From NCBI GenBank assembly GCA_034769895.1, contig CM068368.1, positions 687,099,877 through 687,163,876 on the forward strand: a stretch of DNA of 64,000 nt, written 5' to 3'. How positions within the stretch are numbered: position 1 is the first letter of the stretch; each line of letters opens with the position of its first letter. Below, in pieces: positions 1-13,136 of the stretch. The position numbers and the translations under genes were made by a program. A model generated the notes under the pieces. That model ran no database searches, was not told where the DNA came from, and saw nothing but the letters and a program-made list of their open reading frames with translations. The DNA comes from Magicicada septendecula (taxonomy: Eukaryota > Arthropoda > Insecta > Hemiptera > Cicadidae).

Positions 1-402
1 CACATTCTCACAATCTAATTAAAATGTTATGTATAGCATTAACAACCACGTCCTTACCGATGAAGTGATGTAATCGTTTTACAATAGTACAGCAGCTGGT
101 TGCAAATTACTTGGTAACAACCAGAACAGTTCGACACGCCATTATGCAGTGTACAACGTCGCTCTCGTTGTTGTCTAACGAATTAATGCTGCCCTGACCA
201 TGGCGGCTTATTCCCTTCTATCTAACCAAACTCAATAGGTACTGAAACAACAGATTCACTGTTGATAAGATAAAACAAGAGCTTGACGTGCTTCGTCAAA
301 CAGAAACCGAGAAGAACATATTTGGTATATAACAAACGTTGGGACCACTGGACAATGCTGGACAAATTTACGTCTCCCTAAGACGTAACTGACGTTACAA
401 AA
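1..402. other. Unannotated leading stretch
   Basis: No reading frame, RNA gene or repeat that I can support. A short phrase (ccctaagacg) just before the minisatellite resembles its unit, so the array may once have extended slightly further left. Confidence 0.4.
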
Positions 403-705
403 TCCCGTACCCTAAGACGGTCGTTCGTACCACATTGTTCGATGCGCAGTTACACGCTTACCAAGGTCTCCCGTACCCTAAGACGGTCGTTCGTACCACG
501 TTGCCCGATACGATACAAACGCAGTTACACGCTTACAAAGGTCTCCCGTACCCTAAGACGGTCGTTCGTACCACGTTGCCCGATACGATACAAACGCAGT
601 TACACGCTTACCAAGGTCTCCCGTACCCTAAGACGGTCGTTCGTACTACATTGCCCGATACGATACAAACGGAGTTACACGCTTACCAAGGTCTCCCGTA
701 CCCTT
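403..705. repeat. 75-bp minisatellite, about four copies
   Basis: A unit containing ccgtaccctaagacggtcg followed by cgatacgatacaaacg recurs every 75 bp, with only a few substitutions between copies. Because 75 is a multiple of three, open frames of 90 and 107 codons persist in two forward frames. The translated 25-residue period is a by-product of the repeat and has no start context or flanking coding signal, so I do not call a protein. Confidence 0.9.
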
Positions 706-2731
706 AAAGCCAGCAATTTACTAATGTTTAAATTAACAATAAAGAATATACTATGTAAATTATAGACACAATCGCATACCGTGTACGCTATACTGGGTAA
801 TTACAACGAGGCCAGGCCGTGGGCGGCATGTACTCTGAACGAAGAAATATGCCCAGCTTGGTTACAATACGTTTAACTACGTCATTTCAATATGCAAAAA
901 GAGTTTACCGCCTTTCTAGGAAGGGTATTAAAGACTAATTTAATTACGTTGTTTTACATAAGTGGTTACACAAATGCCACATGCGTAACCCCCAAATTCC
1001 AACTGTCCCCCTGAATGCAGGTTGTAAATAAACCAGAAGCGAGAAACGAGTAACTGACGTTAAGCTATGAATTACTGGTCTCGTATCTTCCGTCACTTGA
1101 AGTCGAGTTAAACACTGATCTGGAAAATAATATTACGCGTCCTTCCAAACGATTTCTGTACAAACACTACACTTACTTAGCGGCGCTATCGTCCTTCTTC
1201 CGCTGTCCAGATTCGGTCTACATTCTGTTGCTGTTCCATAGGTTTTCCCGTCTTGTCACATTCATCTTCTCCTCGAGATTTTTATCTTTTAATTTTTTAC
1301 GCAGTTTTCCTATTTATTCTTACATTCTTCTACTTTCCTTCAACATTTCTCTCTGTTCATCCGTCTTACGTATTCCATTCAATTAATTTTATCTTCTTCT
1401 ATTCAGCCTATCACATTCCAATCCGTCTCTTATATCTCGGTCCATTACTCTGTCCTCTCTGGGGTACTTGGATCGCACTCCTAAGAAATCGCGTCTGAAC
1501 TACTTACTGCATCATAATCGAGTTTCGTCTTCAACCATAAAACAACAACGGAATAGTTTTTCTTCAACACGCCCACACATGTGAACGATCATGTTTAGTT
1601 GTCTTTTTGTTATTTGCATTTGAAGAGGTTTCCTGGTTCTTCATGTGACTACTTTGACTTTATTAATTTTACATTCTTCTACTTTAAATAACATCACGTC
1701 CCAGATATTTATATGTGGAATAATAATTTATTATTACATTCATAAACAATCTCTTTCCCACTGTTTTAGAAATAGTCACGTTGCATGCAGTTTTTGAGTA
1801 TTTTTTTTTTTACTATTACAGATCATCCCATATAGTCGTGTTCATTTTCGTACAAGTTATCACTACTATACGTTAATACAATTTTCTACAAACGTTTTAA
1901 GTGTTTTTCCGAAAATACCGTTACACAATCAAGTTTAAGTTACCTCATATGTCCGTGGGTATCTCAGCCCTCCGGAAGTCTTTGTATAATAAAACGCGCG
2001 CGCACAACCACCCAAATGTGTTTGAGATCTGCCGTAAATGGTATAGAACGAGTAATCGAAGTCGGTGTTTCCACGAATCAATATTAATGTCAACGAATAT
2101 ACGTCGGAGCGTTACGTCAATACGCTTCCACTCCTTATAAGTAGTGTGTTCACTTACAACTTGTCTCTGAGGAAAACTGCGACAGCAGTGTCCGCTAAAC
2201 TGAATACAGCCTACGAAATGGAAACGTGACGTGTTCTCGTAGTATCGGGTCAGAGACGGAGTCAGTGTCACAACCGAACACCGCTGTACTTAGCAAACCG
2301 GATTCCCTGCCGGCCGGTCAAAACTGGATTGCGACTCTTCGTGTGTCGCGACCTCTCGGTCGTTTGCGAAACACTGCGTGCGTCGTCGAGACAAAAATAA
2401 AACTTTGTGGAGTCAATTGTAGAACAAGAAGTTTCGCACATTTTCTTAAGTATCAACAAACGTTACGAAAACGCTACAAACTTCAATATATTAGATAACA
2501 TTACAATAACTTTTTGTTACGTGTAACTAAGGAAACACCAAGCTGCGGTTTGTCCGACTAAGATAATACACAAACCTTACACTACAGTTAGTTTTATTCA
2601 CATATTTCTACTAACATTCGACGTCTTTAAATATCCGTCAAAGTTATGTGGTTAGCAGTCTTTATATTCTAAAGTTGTCGCAAATAGTTGGAGGAGCGCT
2701 AATTACTTGGAACTGCTTGAGGCCTTTTGGT
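706..2731. other. AT-rich DNA without recognisable genes
   Basis: Only short open frames with unlikely compositions occur here, for example around 1253-1498 and 1945-2271. None shows a domain I recognise. There is a T-rich run near 1801-1812. I see no repeat shared with the rest of the window. Confidence 0.4.
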
Positions 2732-2949
2732 GTCTCTATGAATACATGTCACTCGCCACCAGCTTAAAATTTGTGACAATCGCTACCCACTGTCCCCGGC
2801 TCCCTCTCCTGAGGCAATGACCGCTGGAATAATAGCGGGAAACTCCCCAGGACCATCCCCTCCGCCCGCTAGCCCCGCTTTCTCTCATTATTGCTCTGAT
2901 TGTCAGTGTTCCGGTCATAGTTATTTAGTGCATTCTAGTTGTGCTTAAT

Positions 2950-4329
2950 ATGGAATTGTCAACGAACAGTCACGGGAAGCCATGCGCCCACTACCAAGGG
3001 TACGCGTACAACGTTAAAAGGACCAAAAAAGATGGGACTGTAACTTGGTGCTGTTCAAGACAGAGATCGACACGTTTCCGAGGATCAATCAAGAGTCAAC
3101 GTGGTGAAGTGCTGTGTTCAAGCGAGCATCAATGTGGACCTCCGGATGATGCTCGCTCAGAAGTATTGAAGGCTCTCAATCAGGCGAAGAAGCGAGCACG
3201 CGACGAGGACACGCCAATTTCTAAAATATACTCCGAACAAATGGGTAATCTCCACAACATGGGCTATAATTTTGTAACCGAAATGCCAGATCAGCAAGTT
3301 ACGAAGAGGTCTTTATATCGCCACAGGGCCAAATCGCAAGGTAATCAACGAGAACCGGAATCATCTGAAGACGCTGTTCTGGAAATGGGAATGCTTACCA
3401 TGACAGATGGAAGTAGTTTTCTTTTGAAAGATGACAACACAGGCGGGCGACTTATTGTTTTTAGTGGAGTATTAGGAAAAGAAACTTTGAGAAGTAAGCA
3501 AGATTTTTTTATGGATGGCACTTTTAAGAGTTGCAGTAAACAATTTTCGCAAATTTATACCATTCATGCAGACTTTGGAAGCTCAAAAAACGAAACAAAT
3601 ATATATCCAGTTATATTTGCTCTCTTGCCAAACAAAAGGAAAGAAACATATATTCGACTTTTCCGCCTTCTTATTGAGGCCATACCAGAGTGGAATCCAG
3701 CGACGGTGACAGTCGATTTTGAATCGGCAGCAATTTCTGCCCTTAAAGTTGTATTTCCCGCAGTAGAGGTAAAAGTTTGCTACTTCCACATGAGAAAGTG
3801 CATCTGGAGAAAAGTTTAAGATTTGGGACTTGCTTGTGAGTATATGAAGAACGAAGAAGTGAGAATGATCATCCGCATGTGTGCTGCTTTGGCGTTTCTT
3901 CGGCCTGAGGATGTTCCCGACGGCTGGCTGGAAATACATTCCAGAGTGCCTGACAATGAAAAACTTTCTGGATTTTTGGACTATATCGTGGAGAGATGGA
4001 TGGAAAACGAAGAAGTTCCAGTCGTGCTTTGGAGTTGTTACAACAGGCGTCATCGAACTACCAACTCTGTCGAGGGATGGCACAATAAAATTAATACCTA
4101 ACTTGGAAGACCGAATCCTCGAGTCAAGGACCTCATCAACTGTTTAAATAAAGAAGCAGCGAGCACAGCATGTGCGCTAATAAGGGCCCAGCTCAACATG
4201 GAAGGTAAACGAAGGAAGACTGCTTACATGAATCTAGATGACAGACTGGAAAGAACGGTTAAAAAATATGAAGAAAGTGGTGATATTGTCACTTGTTTGA
4301 AAACAATTTCTCATCTTCAAAAACTGTGA
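2950..4329 (+). pseudogene. FLYWCH zinc finger + MULE transposase, two in-frame stops
   Basis: One continuous frame of about 460 codons is interrupted only by TAA at 3817-3819 and TAA at 4099-4101. The N-terminus resembles a FLYWCH-type finger (GYAYNVKR, TWCC, then SSEHQC). The usual final His is Cys here, so metal binding is doubtful. The middle has the MULE DDE core: FFMDGTFKSC, a conserved stretch ending IFALLPNKRKETY, VTVDFESAAISAL and CYFHMRKCIW. The C-terminal part has TTNSVEGWHNKIN and LGRPNPRV, both typical of the family. I start it at ATG 2950; the upstream GTG at 2941 is less likely. Both stops fall where Gln (CAA) would fit, so simple C-to-T changes could explain them. No frameshift was seen. 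It is presumably inactive unless stops are read through. Expected role: nuclear transposition of its own element. Confidence 0.85.
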
Positions 4330-4382
4330 AGAGTTACTATAAAGTCCAGGAGCTTAAACGTTGACTTATGAGAGTAAAATAT

Positions 4383-4461
4383 GTAAATATTAGTGACGGA
4401 GCTTAATTTGAGCCCAATAATGTAAATAAAGTAAATATTAGTGACGGAGCTTAATTTGAGC
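4383..4461. repeat. Direct repeat downstream of the MULE gene
   Basis: A 31-bp block beginning gtaaatattagtgacggag occurs at 4383-4413 and again at 4431-4461, 48 bp apart. It lies in the likely 3' untranslated part of the MULE. Function unknown. Confidence 0.8.
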
Positions 4462-4715
4462 TCAAAGTAACTGACGAAGCCAATAGCTGATTTTAAACAC
4501 GCCTATATGCAATAGATATTGCATGTAGCCAGTCCAAAGCCTGTGAAAAGTGTGACGGGAATCAGTAAAAATTCACTTGACTGTTCAAGGCAGACCAGGC
4601 CTGCGAAGCCCAAGCTTTAAATATTAACGAGAGGTGGTGGGGAAGCCCCTGCTGGTGGCGATTGTCCCTGGTGGCGATTGTCACTAGTGGCGATTTACAG
4701 GACACCGTCTCTATA

Positions 4716-5836
4716 ATTATCAAGTCATAATAGTGGTAGTCGATTAGGATTTGATAATATTGGAGCCACTCTACGATAATAACGGGCCTACTGAATGAGT
4801 GCTTCGTATTACTTATCCTGAAATTTTCCTTCAACGCATTTTGATTCTCGAAGCAAATGTCTTTCCATAACTTCGCAGAAGACGCAAGCGTATGTATTAA
4901 TATGTACTCATCACGTTTCACAACTCGCAAAGACACCAAGAACTGGTTAAAATCTAGGACACAGAATTATACCTCCTACCTACGATCATAGTCTTCCACG
5001 TTCATTTCTATTCCTTTTTCACGATAAGGTGTAGGTTACATTTCAGTATTATCTTCTGTAGGACATACGACTTAGCTGACAATGTCGCTAACTGGCCACG
5101 GTCAAACTATGTATTTGGTTAACGAATGTCTTAGTAAGAAAAGTCTTCAAAGACGTACATCAACCTCTTACATAGATAATTCATGCATAAATATTTTATC
5201 TATTTAATAGTCTAACACCTCCACGTACCAATGTATTATTACTTTTGAGAAAAATACACAAAACGTACATATCAACTGTACTTTAGAAATTACTTTCACT
5301 CTATTCATTTGTTCACCGAGATGTTTTTACAAACAATTAACAGACTGTCTCACACAATAAAGGTTTCTCTTGTTTTACACATTTAATTAGCGCTAGCTTC
5401 AAGACGTTGCAACTGAAAATAGCAGGGCTAATAAAAACAATTTACAAAGATGAAATCCCAAAGTATATGTTAAGTCTAGTTCGGCCCCCCGACAATCACT
5501 AAACAAATGTCCACTATACTGCAAACCCAAAATTCACACACTTAGGCCTATCCCAGTACAACGAAATATTATGGAGGAAAAAGTGCAAAGAAAACTCGTA
5601 ACTAACAGACTCTAAAACTTCGTTCCAAACTATTATTAACAGTAATCAAGACGTTCCTCTATAAAACGTTAATACTCCCAGTGCTACGCGACTCACTGGA
5701 AGCTTCAGAAACTTTGGTACTGAGCAAAACGAGCAACGGTGCGCTGAAAGCATTTGAGGGAAACTCTGGGTAAAATATATGGGCAAATAAAGGACGGAAG
5801 TGTTCAGCGGCGTAGAGGGCCGATCCCCCTCTATCC
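4716..5836. other. Unannotated DNA
   Basis: AT-rich, with no coding potential or internal repetition that I can support. It separates the MULE from the first hAT-like element. Confidence 0.35.
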
Positions 5837-6071
5837 CAGCGTTTCTCAACCTATGGCGCGCCACCCACTACTGGGTCGCGAAGTCGGGTGAAATTTTTTG
5901 TTTAAGAATGAAAAAGTATTTGAAAGGTACTGGACATTATTAGCAAAAACATGAATATAAACTGGATGCACATGTAATTCTGCCGATGCCCATGGCCCAT
6001 GCTTACATGTCCCAGGAAGTGTAATATCCTTCAAGGTGGGCCCCGCACTTAACAACGTTGAGAACCACTGC
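5837..6071. mobile_element. 235-bp hAT-like MITE
   Basis: The left end cagcgtttctcaacc and the right end gttgagaaccactg are imperfect inverted repeats of the CAG(T/C)G.TTCTCAAC type typical of hAT elements. Flanking 8-mers ctctatcc (5829-5836) and ctctaatc (6072-6079) match at 6 of 8, as expected of an old 8-bp target duplication. No coding capacity. Confidence 0.75.
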
Positions 6072-6079
6072 TCTAATCC

Positions 6080-8554
6080 TAATAAGGTATGAGAAAGTTC
6101 CTGTATGGCCCTTTGATTTCTGCAGAACTCGGATAACCAATCCTGATATGTCAGGATGACGTAGACCAAGAGATTGGAAGAGCTGGAAGACCGCAGCAGT
6201 GAGAGACAACTGACGAGGTCTACTTCGGCTGGCCATGACCCGACCAGGACTGTTGCCTATTATATAATCCCGGTTCTAAAGGAGTAAAACAGGCACGCTT
6301 TATTTACAAATACTCAAAAAAATGTTACTAAATAACAAAATTATTTGAAAGGGAATTGAGTTCATGATGTTACATTCATCAAAGCAGAGAGAATATCGTT
6401 TTCTGGCTTTTCGAAGAATGGACTAGAATAGAGAACAGAACAAGAGAAGAAGTGATAGAACAAGACCAGGGGGCTAGAGAAGAACCAAGAGAAAGATAGA
6501 TAGAGTGATGATGGTTTTAAAACATCGGGGCAGTGGGAGTGAATAACTACACACATAAGGCACGTACGAGGGCAGAATGGAATATGTCTGTGAAGAAAAC
6601 CAAGATTTATAGGCTGCTGGAGTGTTTTTGTAAGACGAAAAACAGCTTATGCTATTCCCAAACTTAAAAGGAATAGTACCTCTTTGCAATAATGAATTCA
6701 AATGTTATTTAGATTGTTTTAAATTGAATTAAATAATTTTTTAAATAACGGATACTTTAAGGGAAACACTGTAAATCATAGACGTATAAGTTACTACATT
6801 ATTATCTCACATGTTTACACAAAAAAAGAACTACATGTATTAAGTTTCCCCCATAAATATTTAAGACAACTGCCCTCAGTAAAAATATGGGTACCCAGTA
6901 ATCATAGTACTCTCAGAACCCAGTCACTGGGTTCTCTCTTCCCCTCTCTCTATGCACGCATTATTTGAAATTTTTATGCGGGTCGTTATATTTTGTAAGG
7001 TGATACGAAATAACTTAAATATTATTAAATGTACAGCGTCCTGTAACTTAATATTAATACTACCAAAAAGACATCAGCGAGTCTTCAAGACTAACGCTTA
7101 AAAATTACCAGGCTAGAGATTCCTGAACATTAGTAGAAACATTTCTCAAGTAAATTGTGTTAAACACCGAAAATAGTAATGATTACGATTACAGAAATTC
7201 CAAGAACTTTATTAGTAATAGTCCTCTACTTTACGAGACACGTGATATGAACACTGCTCATGATTAATCACTTATATACAGGAGATAAGAATGTATTAAT
7301 ATGTGAGGCCACTTCAATTATACAGTTTTTTGAGAGAACTAATGTGTCGCAATCGATAACAGACGATCGACTTTTTGAAAAAAAAAAAAAAATCACAGTG
7401 CATTTGGTTAGTAAGAACACAGGTGCTGTCTTCAGTCTCATCTTTAAACCGCCACCCGTCCGTTTTTTTGGTTGTCCATGTTTTGGCTATGACGTACAAC
7501 AACTCTTGCAACGTCAATGACGTTATCGATACACGACCGCTTTTAGACCTAAGAACGCCCTTTACAACGCAGTGTTTTAATTTGAACAAATTATGAGAAA
7601 CGCCATTCCTTTTTTTATTTGAATAACCTAGGCCTTGCGACTGAAGGCGTAAGGTAAAAAAATATAATAGATTAAAAGTGTATTTGAATATACAACACAC
7701 TTACTGGTAATCCTCTTCATCCTTCTTCTTTGGTTGGTAACTTTTAACTAGCCTCCTGAAACAACGAAAAATAACATGTCAATGCTACGTATAACAAAAA
7801 AGAAACATACGCTAAGTGTTAAAATTATGCGCAGATACACAAGTGGTTGACGAAAAACATCATTGACAATTATTAAATAGCCATACGGTTTCATTCGGGC
7901 TAATAAGCGGTCGCATCCTTATTGAGGGACCCTAAATTTAATTAACTGTCCAAATCTGCGCAATCGGATGGCCGTACTTGTCATGCACAACGGGCGCGTA
8001 ATTCTCAATTAACCTTCTGATCACAACCCGAACGCAATAAGTTTTTTTTTTGCGAAGTAAATCCTAGTTCGAGACACTAATAGAATAAATTGATTAAAAT
8101 AACAATCGCCTTACACTTTTGTGCCTGATGCTTTTGTATGACAGCTTATGGTTGAATGCAACACGTCGTACAACTATCTAAAACTAAAAAGAAACGAAGA
8201 ATAACTGATTCGTGTAGAACGGTGAAGAACAACGTGACTCGGGAAATACAAGCAACACTGGGACTCGAAGTACATAATCCCAAATGCTCCAAACGCTACT
8301 GAGTAGACAATTAATCATCACACTGTGTGGTTTTAATTGAATTACTGGATCTTGAACAGAAATAAAAAATTCGAGTTGCGGTTGACTACTCGTACTTTCA
8401 GTTTTGTATTTATGGCTCTGCCACTGGAGGCGCAAAAAACATCACACCATTCTTTATTACGACAGAATAGTACAAGATATTATACTATGTATGACTTTTT
8501 GAAATACGGATGTAGGAAAAAACAAATATACGCGTGAACGCTTGCATTTAAACA
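6080..8554. other. Unannotated DNA
   Basis: No recognisable protein, RNA or shared repeat. A run of about 14 A lies at 7378-7391. Short open frames on both strands have no domain that I recognise. Confidence 0.35.
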
Positions 8555-8562
8555 AGTTAGTA

Positions 8563-9182
8563 CAGTGGTTCACAGAGTGTGCGCCGCGGCTCCCAGGGGC
8601 GTCGCCAAACAAGTATACTGTCAAGGGCCCCGCACCAAGAATACTGACGTGTATCCTATGGTTTGAAACAGCTCGGCGCAATGCTGGCTGTTTCTTAATT
8701 CTGCGCGGCAAACCAACGCGAAGGAAGCGTAAAGTACAATACTTGGGGGCACTGCTTTACGTTTCTCGGAACACGTTGCTAAGCGACAACCGAACACAAA
8801 TATGTTTAAGTTTGTACTAACACAAAACTCAGATAAAATGGGATACAATATTAAAATATAAATTCATGTTTATTCCTGTGTATATGGCATGGCAATTTGC
8901 ATTTGTGAAGAACTGTGAAAGTGAACATTAATGTATGTACGTGACATTTTTAAACATAAATATGCTACAGGATTTTCTTTCGCTAAATTAAATGACTAAT
9001 ATTTTTATCGTTACTTACATTTATTTCACTACCTAAAATCTATACTAATTCTACATAAAGGAGCAACCTCGACAAAATAATCTACAAGAATGAGTGTTTA
9101 CCCGACAGGCGTTATTACCGCCTCCGATAGGGATGATCTGTAAGGAAGGGAACCACGGGTGTCAAAAGTTTGGGAAACACCG
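8563..9182. mobile_element. Old 620-bp hAT-like non-autonomous element
   Basis: It begins cagtggttcacagagtgtg and ends tttgggaaacaccg, degenerate inverted versions of a CAGTGGTTCCCAAA end. Flanks agttagta (8555-8562) and agtcggta (9183-9190) match at 6 of 8, differing only by transitions. That is consistent with an aged 8-bp target duplication. The interior has no transposase. Confidence 0.6.
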
Positions 9183-9190
9183 AGTCGGTA

Positions 9191-11534
9191 TTGTAAAGAT
9201 ACGTTTTTTTAAGCTTTTCATTTCGCTTTGGAAAGAGTTCATCATAGAGTTTTCCGAACGGGATAGATCAGCTTTCGTCAATATTTTATTTTTTTATTTG
9301 TATTATGTAGACTGGTATGGTTTTGTTTTGTATACCTTTACTTTTTATTTATTCCAGTTCTGGCATTCTTGTCTCTATGTCCACTATAACTTGGTCGTTC
9401 CATCTAACCTTGGCCTATCACTCTTCCACGCTCCTAGTCTGAACCATGATTTTACTAATCCCTTCCTCTCGTTTCGTGTATACTATCCTACATTTACCTT
9501 CGGCTTTACGCCTTGATAATGGTAATTTGCCTTACTGTGTTTGCCACATTCAATATTTATACAACTAGAAAATTAACGTTATAGGCCTAAAAAAAGCACT
9601 CACCCAGCCACTTCAAGTGACTTGTCGACAAATATATATATTGCAACGATACCAATTATTACTGCATAGATAGGTTAATTTGAAATTACTACAACAGAGT
9701 CTACATCTGGAGGTAGGAAAATTTGATTCATTAACACAATAAAAATTACTCTTTGTCATATGGCTTTATAATATAAAATTGTTCAATAAAGAATTGTCTT
9801 TCAACAAATGAGTCTATTGGCTTGTTAAGTTACTTGTGCGTAGAATTCCTACTGTTTGCGTAGACACCAGGCGCTCCGCTCGCTGCTCGTCTGGACGTTG
9901 AGCGAAGATCACCCGTTGAATATCTACGTCTCGGCGCACACGCACTGCGATATGAAACTGCTATTGTTTATAACCTAAATAATCTTAATCTCAGGAATCA
10001 AAAGTGGGTATAAACATATCATATATTAGGCTTACACAATTCCGGCTTCTTGAAGTGTTCTCGCGTTAATAATCAGAATATCACGATAGGTATTCTGTCC
10101 TAATCCGGAAATCTTCCACTCTTCGCGAAAAAGCACAAGAATATGATCTATTTCATTATTTGAGTTCTATAAAATGGCAATGGTTACGAAAAAAACGTGA
10201 CAGCGAGTACGTCTTTCAATGGCAAGACTTCGGAACGACCTGAACCATCCGTACGCTGTAAGCGACCGTCTCAAATAATTTTTAGACCTTCTGATTGGTG
10301 GAAAATCTAGCAACGTCATAGATATCGTTAGTGATAGCCAGACATCAGGTTAAAACTCTGCCCGAGTCTGCAAAGGCCTGTAAAGATTTAATCTACAAAT
10401 TTTATTACTTTCTTGACGATAACGAAATAAAGAACTGATTTCATAAAAAAAAAAACATCAAAATTATGGTTGTGGAGAATTGAGTATATGGAAAATGTAG
10501 CTTATAACCATGAGAACACCCTGTCCAAGTTTCAAAACGAAATGTCAATTTTTCAAAGAAGTTATTAAGTAAAATGTGAATCACTTATTAACTTAAAATT
10601 ATGAACATTTTGACATAACATACTTTTTTAAACATAGCTTGGTTCAAAACTTATGACTACTTTACAAAGAAAAGAACAAAATCAATTTTTAACATGTCTA
10701 TGGCCGTTAGAAAATGTGTTACAGCATTAATATCCCTATTATATTGAACTTACATCCTGTGTTCTGTTGCAATATATAAAGTGTCCCCGAAATCCGCATC
10801 AGTGGGGATACAAGACTGAGTCAGCAAAAATACGGGTGATCAAAGAAGACACGGGCGGTACTCAGCAAGTGATGCCACGACGCCTCTCCCAAGTGACGAA
10901 TTTCTATACCGATTTTCCGTATAAATGAGGCTCCAGCTGACACTAAATATGAATAAAATTAATCAACACTTTTAAATATTTCTAAACTTTGCTCCGAACA
11001 ATATTTCGTAACAACATGCATATTTAAGCTCGCTGTGGATATAGCCTGTACTGAGAACATACAAGATCTCTCGACGCGGATACCAAATCATATGAAACCA
11101 CGCCGTAATTAATTGGAAACGGTTTGGCAACGCCAGCAAATTATCTGTCTGCCAGTGAAAGTGCTACTAAGAAAACTCGCTGACCCGACAGGCATGTGTC
11201 GCGTTCTTCGCTGAAATTCAACAAATTCTGCGCATTGCTATATTTTTATATGTCGCAGAACATAAAATCTACCATTTCTTAACAGAACATTAGTAATATA
11301 CAGTAAATATATTACAGATGGTATAGGTAAATGAATTGGCCGGATGTCAGAAACGCAACTCTGTGCCATACCAATAAGCGAATTACCGCTGATTGGGCAA
11401 CATGCTCACAATACAGTACATAAAATACAAACAGACTAATATACACAATATTTACATAACCCTACCTAGTACAGCTAAATTTGTTTTTTAATGTATTATA
11501 AATTTACTGCAGAGTGTCAATTATACAAAGATTA
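9191..11534. other. Unannotated DNA, one possible minus-strand LINE scrap
   Basis: Mostly featureless. Read on the minus strand, about 9355-9420 gives AKVRWNDQVIVDI, which resembles the C-terminal end of LINE polyproteins. It is too short to call. I see nothing else. Confidence 0.3.
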
Positions 11535-11630
11535 TACAAAATGTATCACTTTACTATCCAAACCGTGTAACTTCTCGTAATTTAAATACACAAAGGGCGG
11601 CCAACCTTACTGATTTGTTCCGAGAGATTT
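11535..11630 (+). repeat. 96-bp exact direct repeat, copy 1
   Basis: Begins tacaaaatgtatcac and ends ccgagagattt. It is identical base for base to 13137-13232, 1602 bp away. The flanking sequences do not match. It has no TG/CA ends, no adjacent primer site and no open frame, so an LTR pair is not supported. Confidence 0.9.
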
Positions 11631-12165
11631 TGCTACGTTACGAACTTCAATTTAAAAATTGAAGTATAACGAAGGAAAATTTAATATTGTTCCGTATTTA
11701 AAATAAGACTACTGACATATCGAGTTGTAACCTAAATACGATAACTACATTCTTTAGAGTCTAACAGCCCTACTCGTCTTCATTTTTTTAGCCAAGCGTT
11801 TATAAAAAAAAATAGGTTTTTATGAAATTACCATCCAGTACAACGAAATAAATATAATTATTTCAGAAATGCCGGTTTTAACCATGGAAACTTTTAGCAA
11901 AATATTGCAGAGTGGAGGGGGGGGGGGGCAAAAATCCCGAAAACCTGTACACAGCAAGAAAAAGCTGGAAGTTAACTTGTTTTCTTGTTGACATTTTGGG
12001 TTATAGTCAGCTCTTGCGAACCACATATGTTCTACTTATAATACATCGGACACGTTCATCTTAATACAAAAATAATTCACTATCCGGTTTTAAAACAATT
12101 AAAAGCAAATTAGTTGCCGAGACGTTCGGCTCCTATACATTAAATCTAGACGTTCATTTAGACCA
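11631..12165. other. Unannotated DNA with a poly-G run
   Basis: The only notable feature is a short G-run at about 11918-11928. A minus-strand open frame of 68 codons crosses it (11820-12026) with no recognisable content. Confidence 0.35.
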
Positions 12166-12173
12166 GTGGTTCC

Positions 12174-12831
12174 CAAAGTGGGGTCCGCGACAATGTTTTA
12201 GGGGGTCCGCGGACATGTTTAAGAAAATTAGAATATTAGAATATACCGTAATTTTCTCCGATTTTTTACTGTCCAAAATATAAATTTTGGAATCTTAAAA
12301 CAATTAGTAGAAGATTCCAGTACTTTTTTCGTTCAAACTAATTGTAATTGTAAAAGTAATTTCAAACTAATGGCTTTAATAATGTCTTTAAATCATGTCG
12401 TGTAGCAGATCTGTTTATCAGCCGAACTGACTAGAGCGCCGCATCAACGCAGAACTGATCGTGCTGTTTTAGTCTAAGTATAAGCACTGCATCTAAGCAA
12501 AACGTTTTTCCGTGTAGCTGGAAAGATAAAGCCGAGGTTGGCAAAGTTAAGAAATAAACTTGATGTCGAGAGTGACTTAATATTGCATTAAACCTAACAT
12601 TGCAGAGCTAATTGTTCAAAAGCAGCTTCATTGTTCATATTAATCTGGTTGATATCACTAATATTAGGCCTATAATTTGGAAGTTAAGAGAATTTTATTT
12701 TAACACATTTTAATTAAAATATAAGAGTTTGTATACATTTATTCCTTGTTTTACTTCATAACTCAGACGGGGTCCGTGAAATTTTTAATTTTTTGAGGGG
12801 GTCCGCGAACTGAAAAGTTTGGGAACCACTG
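12174..12831. mobile_element. 658-bp hAT-like non-autonomous element, perfect 8-bp TSD
   Basis: Inverted ends CAGTGGTTCCCAAA (left) and TTTGGGAACCACTG (right) are perfect over 14 bp. Subterminal GGGGTCCGCG motifs recur as inverted copies. The flanks atttagac (12166-12173) and atttagac (12832-12839) are an exact 8-bp target duplication, diagnostic of hAT-type insertion. No transposase, so it depended on an autonomous relative. It sits between the two 96-bp repeats. Confidence 0.92.
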
Positions 12832-13136
12832 ATTTAGACAGTCACACGTCGACGTTAAGACATTAACTTTCTTTTTACTGACGGCTGAGAAACAATGATG
12901 AGGGTAATTTCACATTTTACCGTATATTATAGCCCTATGCTTGTATTACAGAAGCCGTGAATAGTACGGGTACATTCTTCACGAGAGCAAACAGCAGGAC
13001 CGGAAAATTATGCTGTCTCCCGCCAACTACTGTCCAGCTTACAAACAATTTTTAATATTACATTGTTACAACTATTGACAATATACATTCACTTCCTAAC
13101 GAATAACATTTAGTTTAGGAATAGCAGTTGACCACG

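Larger units (their letters stand above)
2732..4715 (+). mobile_element. MULE (Mutator-like) DNA transposon
   Basis: The transposase pseudogene at 2950-4329 is bracketed by inverted similarity. The left side carries cgccaccag (about 2755-2764) and gtgacaatcgctaccca (about 2775-2791). The right side carries three short tandem copies built on ggtggcgattgtc (4654-4697), the reverse complement. Just outside lie matching direct repeats, gtctctatg at 2732-2740 and gtctctata at 4707-4715 (8 of 9). That fits the 8-10 bp target duplication usual for MULEs. The transposase family is clear. The exact element ends are inferred from these short, imperfect matches. Confidence 0.55.

Noticed and set aside
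435..765. Repetitive 90- and 107-codon open frames
   Set aside because: The 75-bp minisatellite period is divisible by three, which keeps frames open; no start context, domain or downstream gene.
9094..9516. 140-codon plus-strand open frame
   Set aside because: Aromatic-rich with no domain; its start lies inside a hAT-like element, and part of it reads better antisense as a scrap of LINE.
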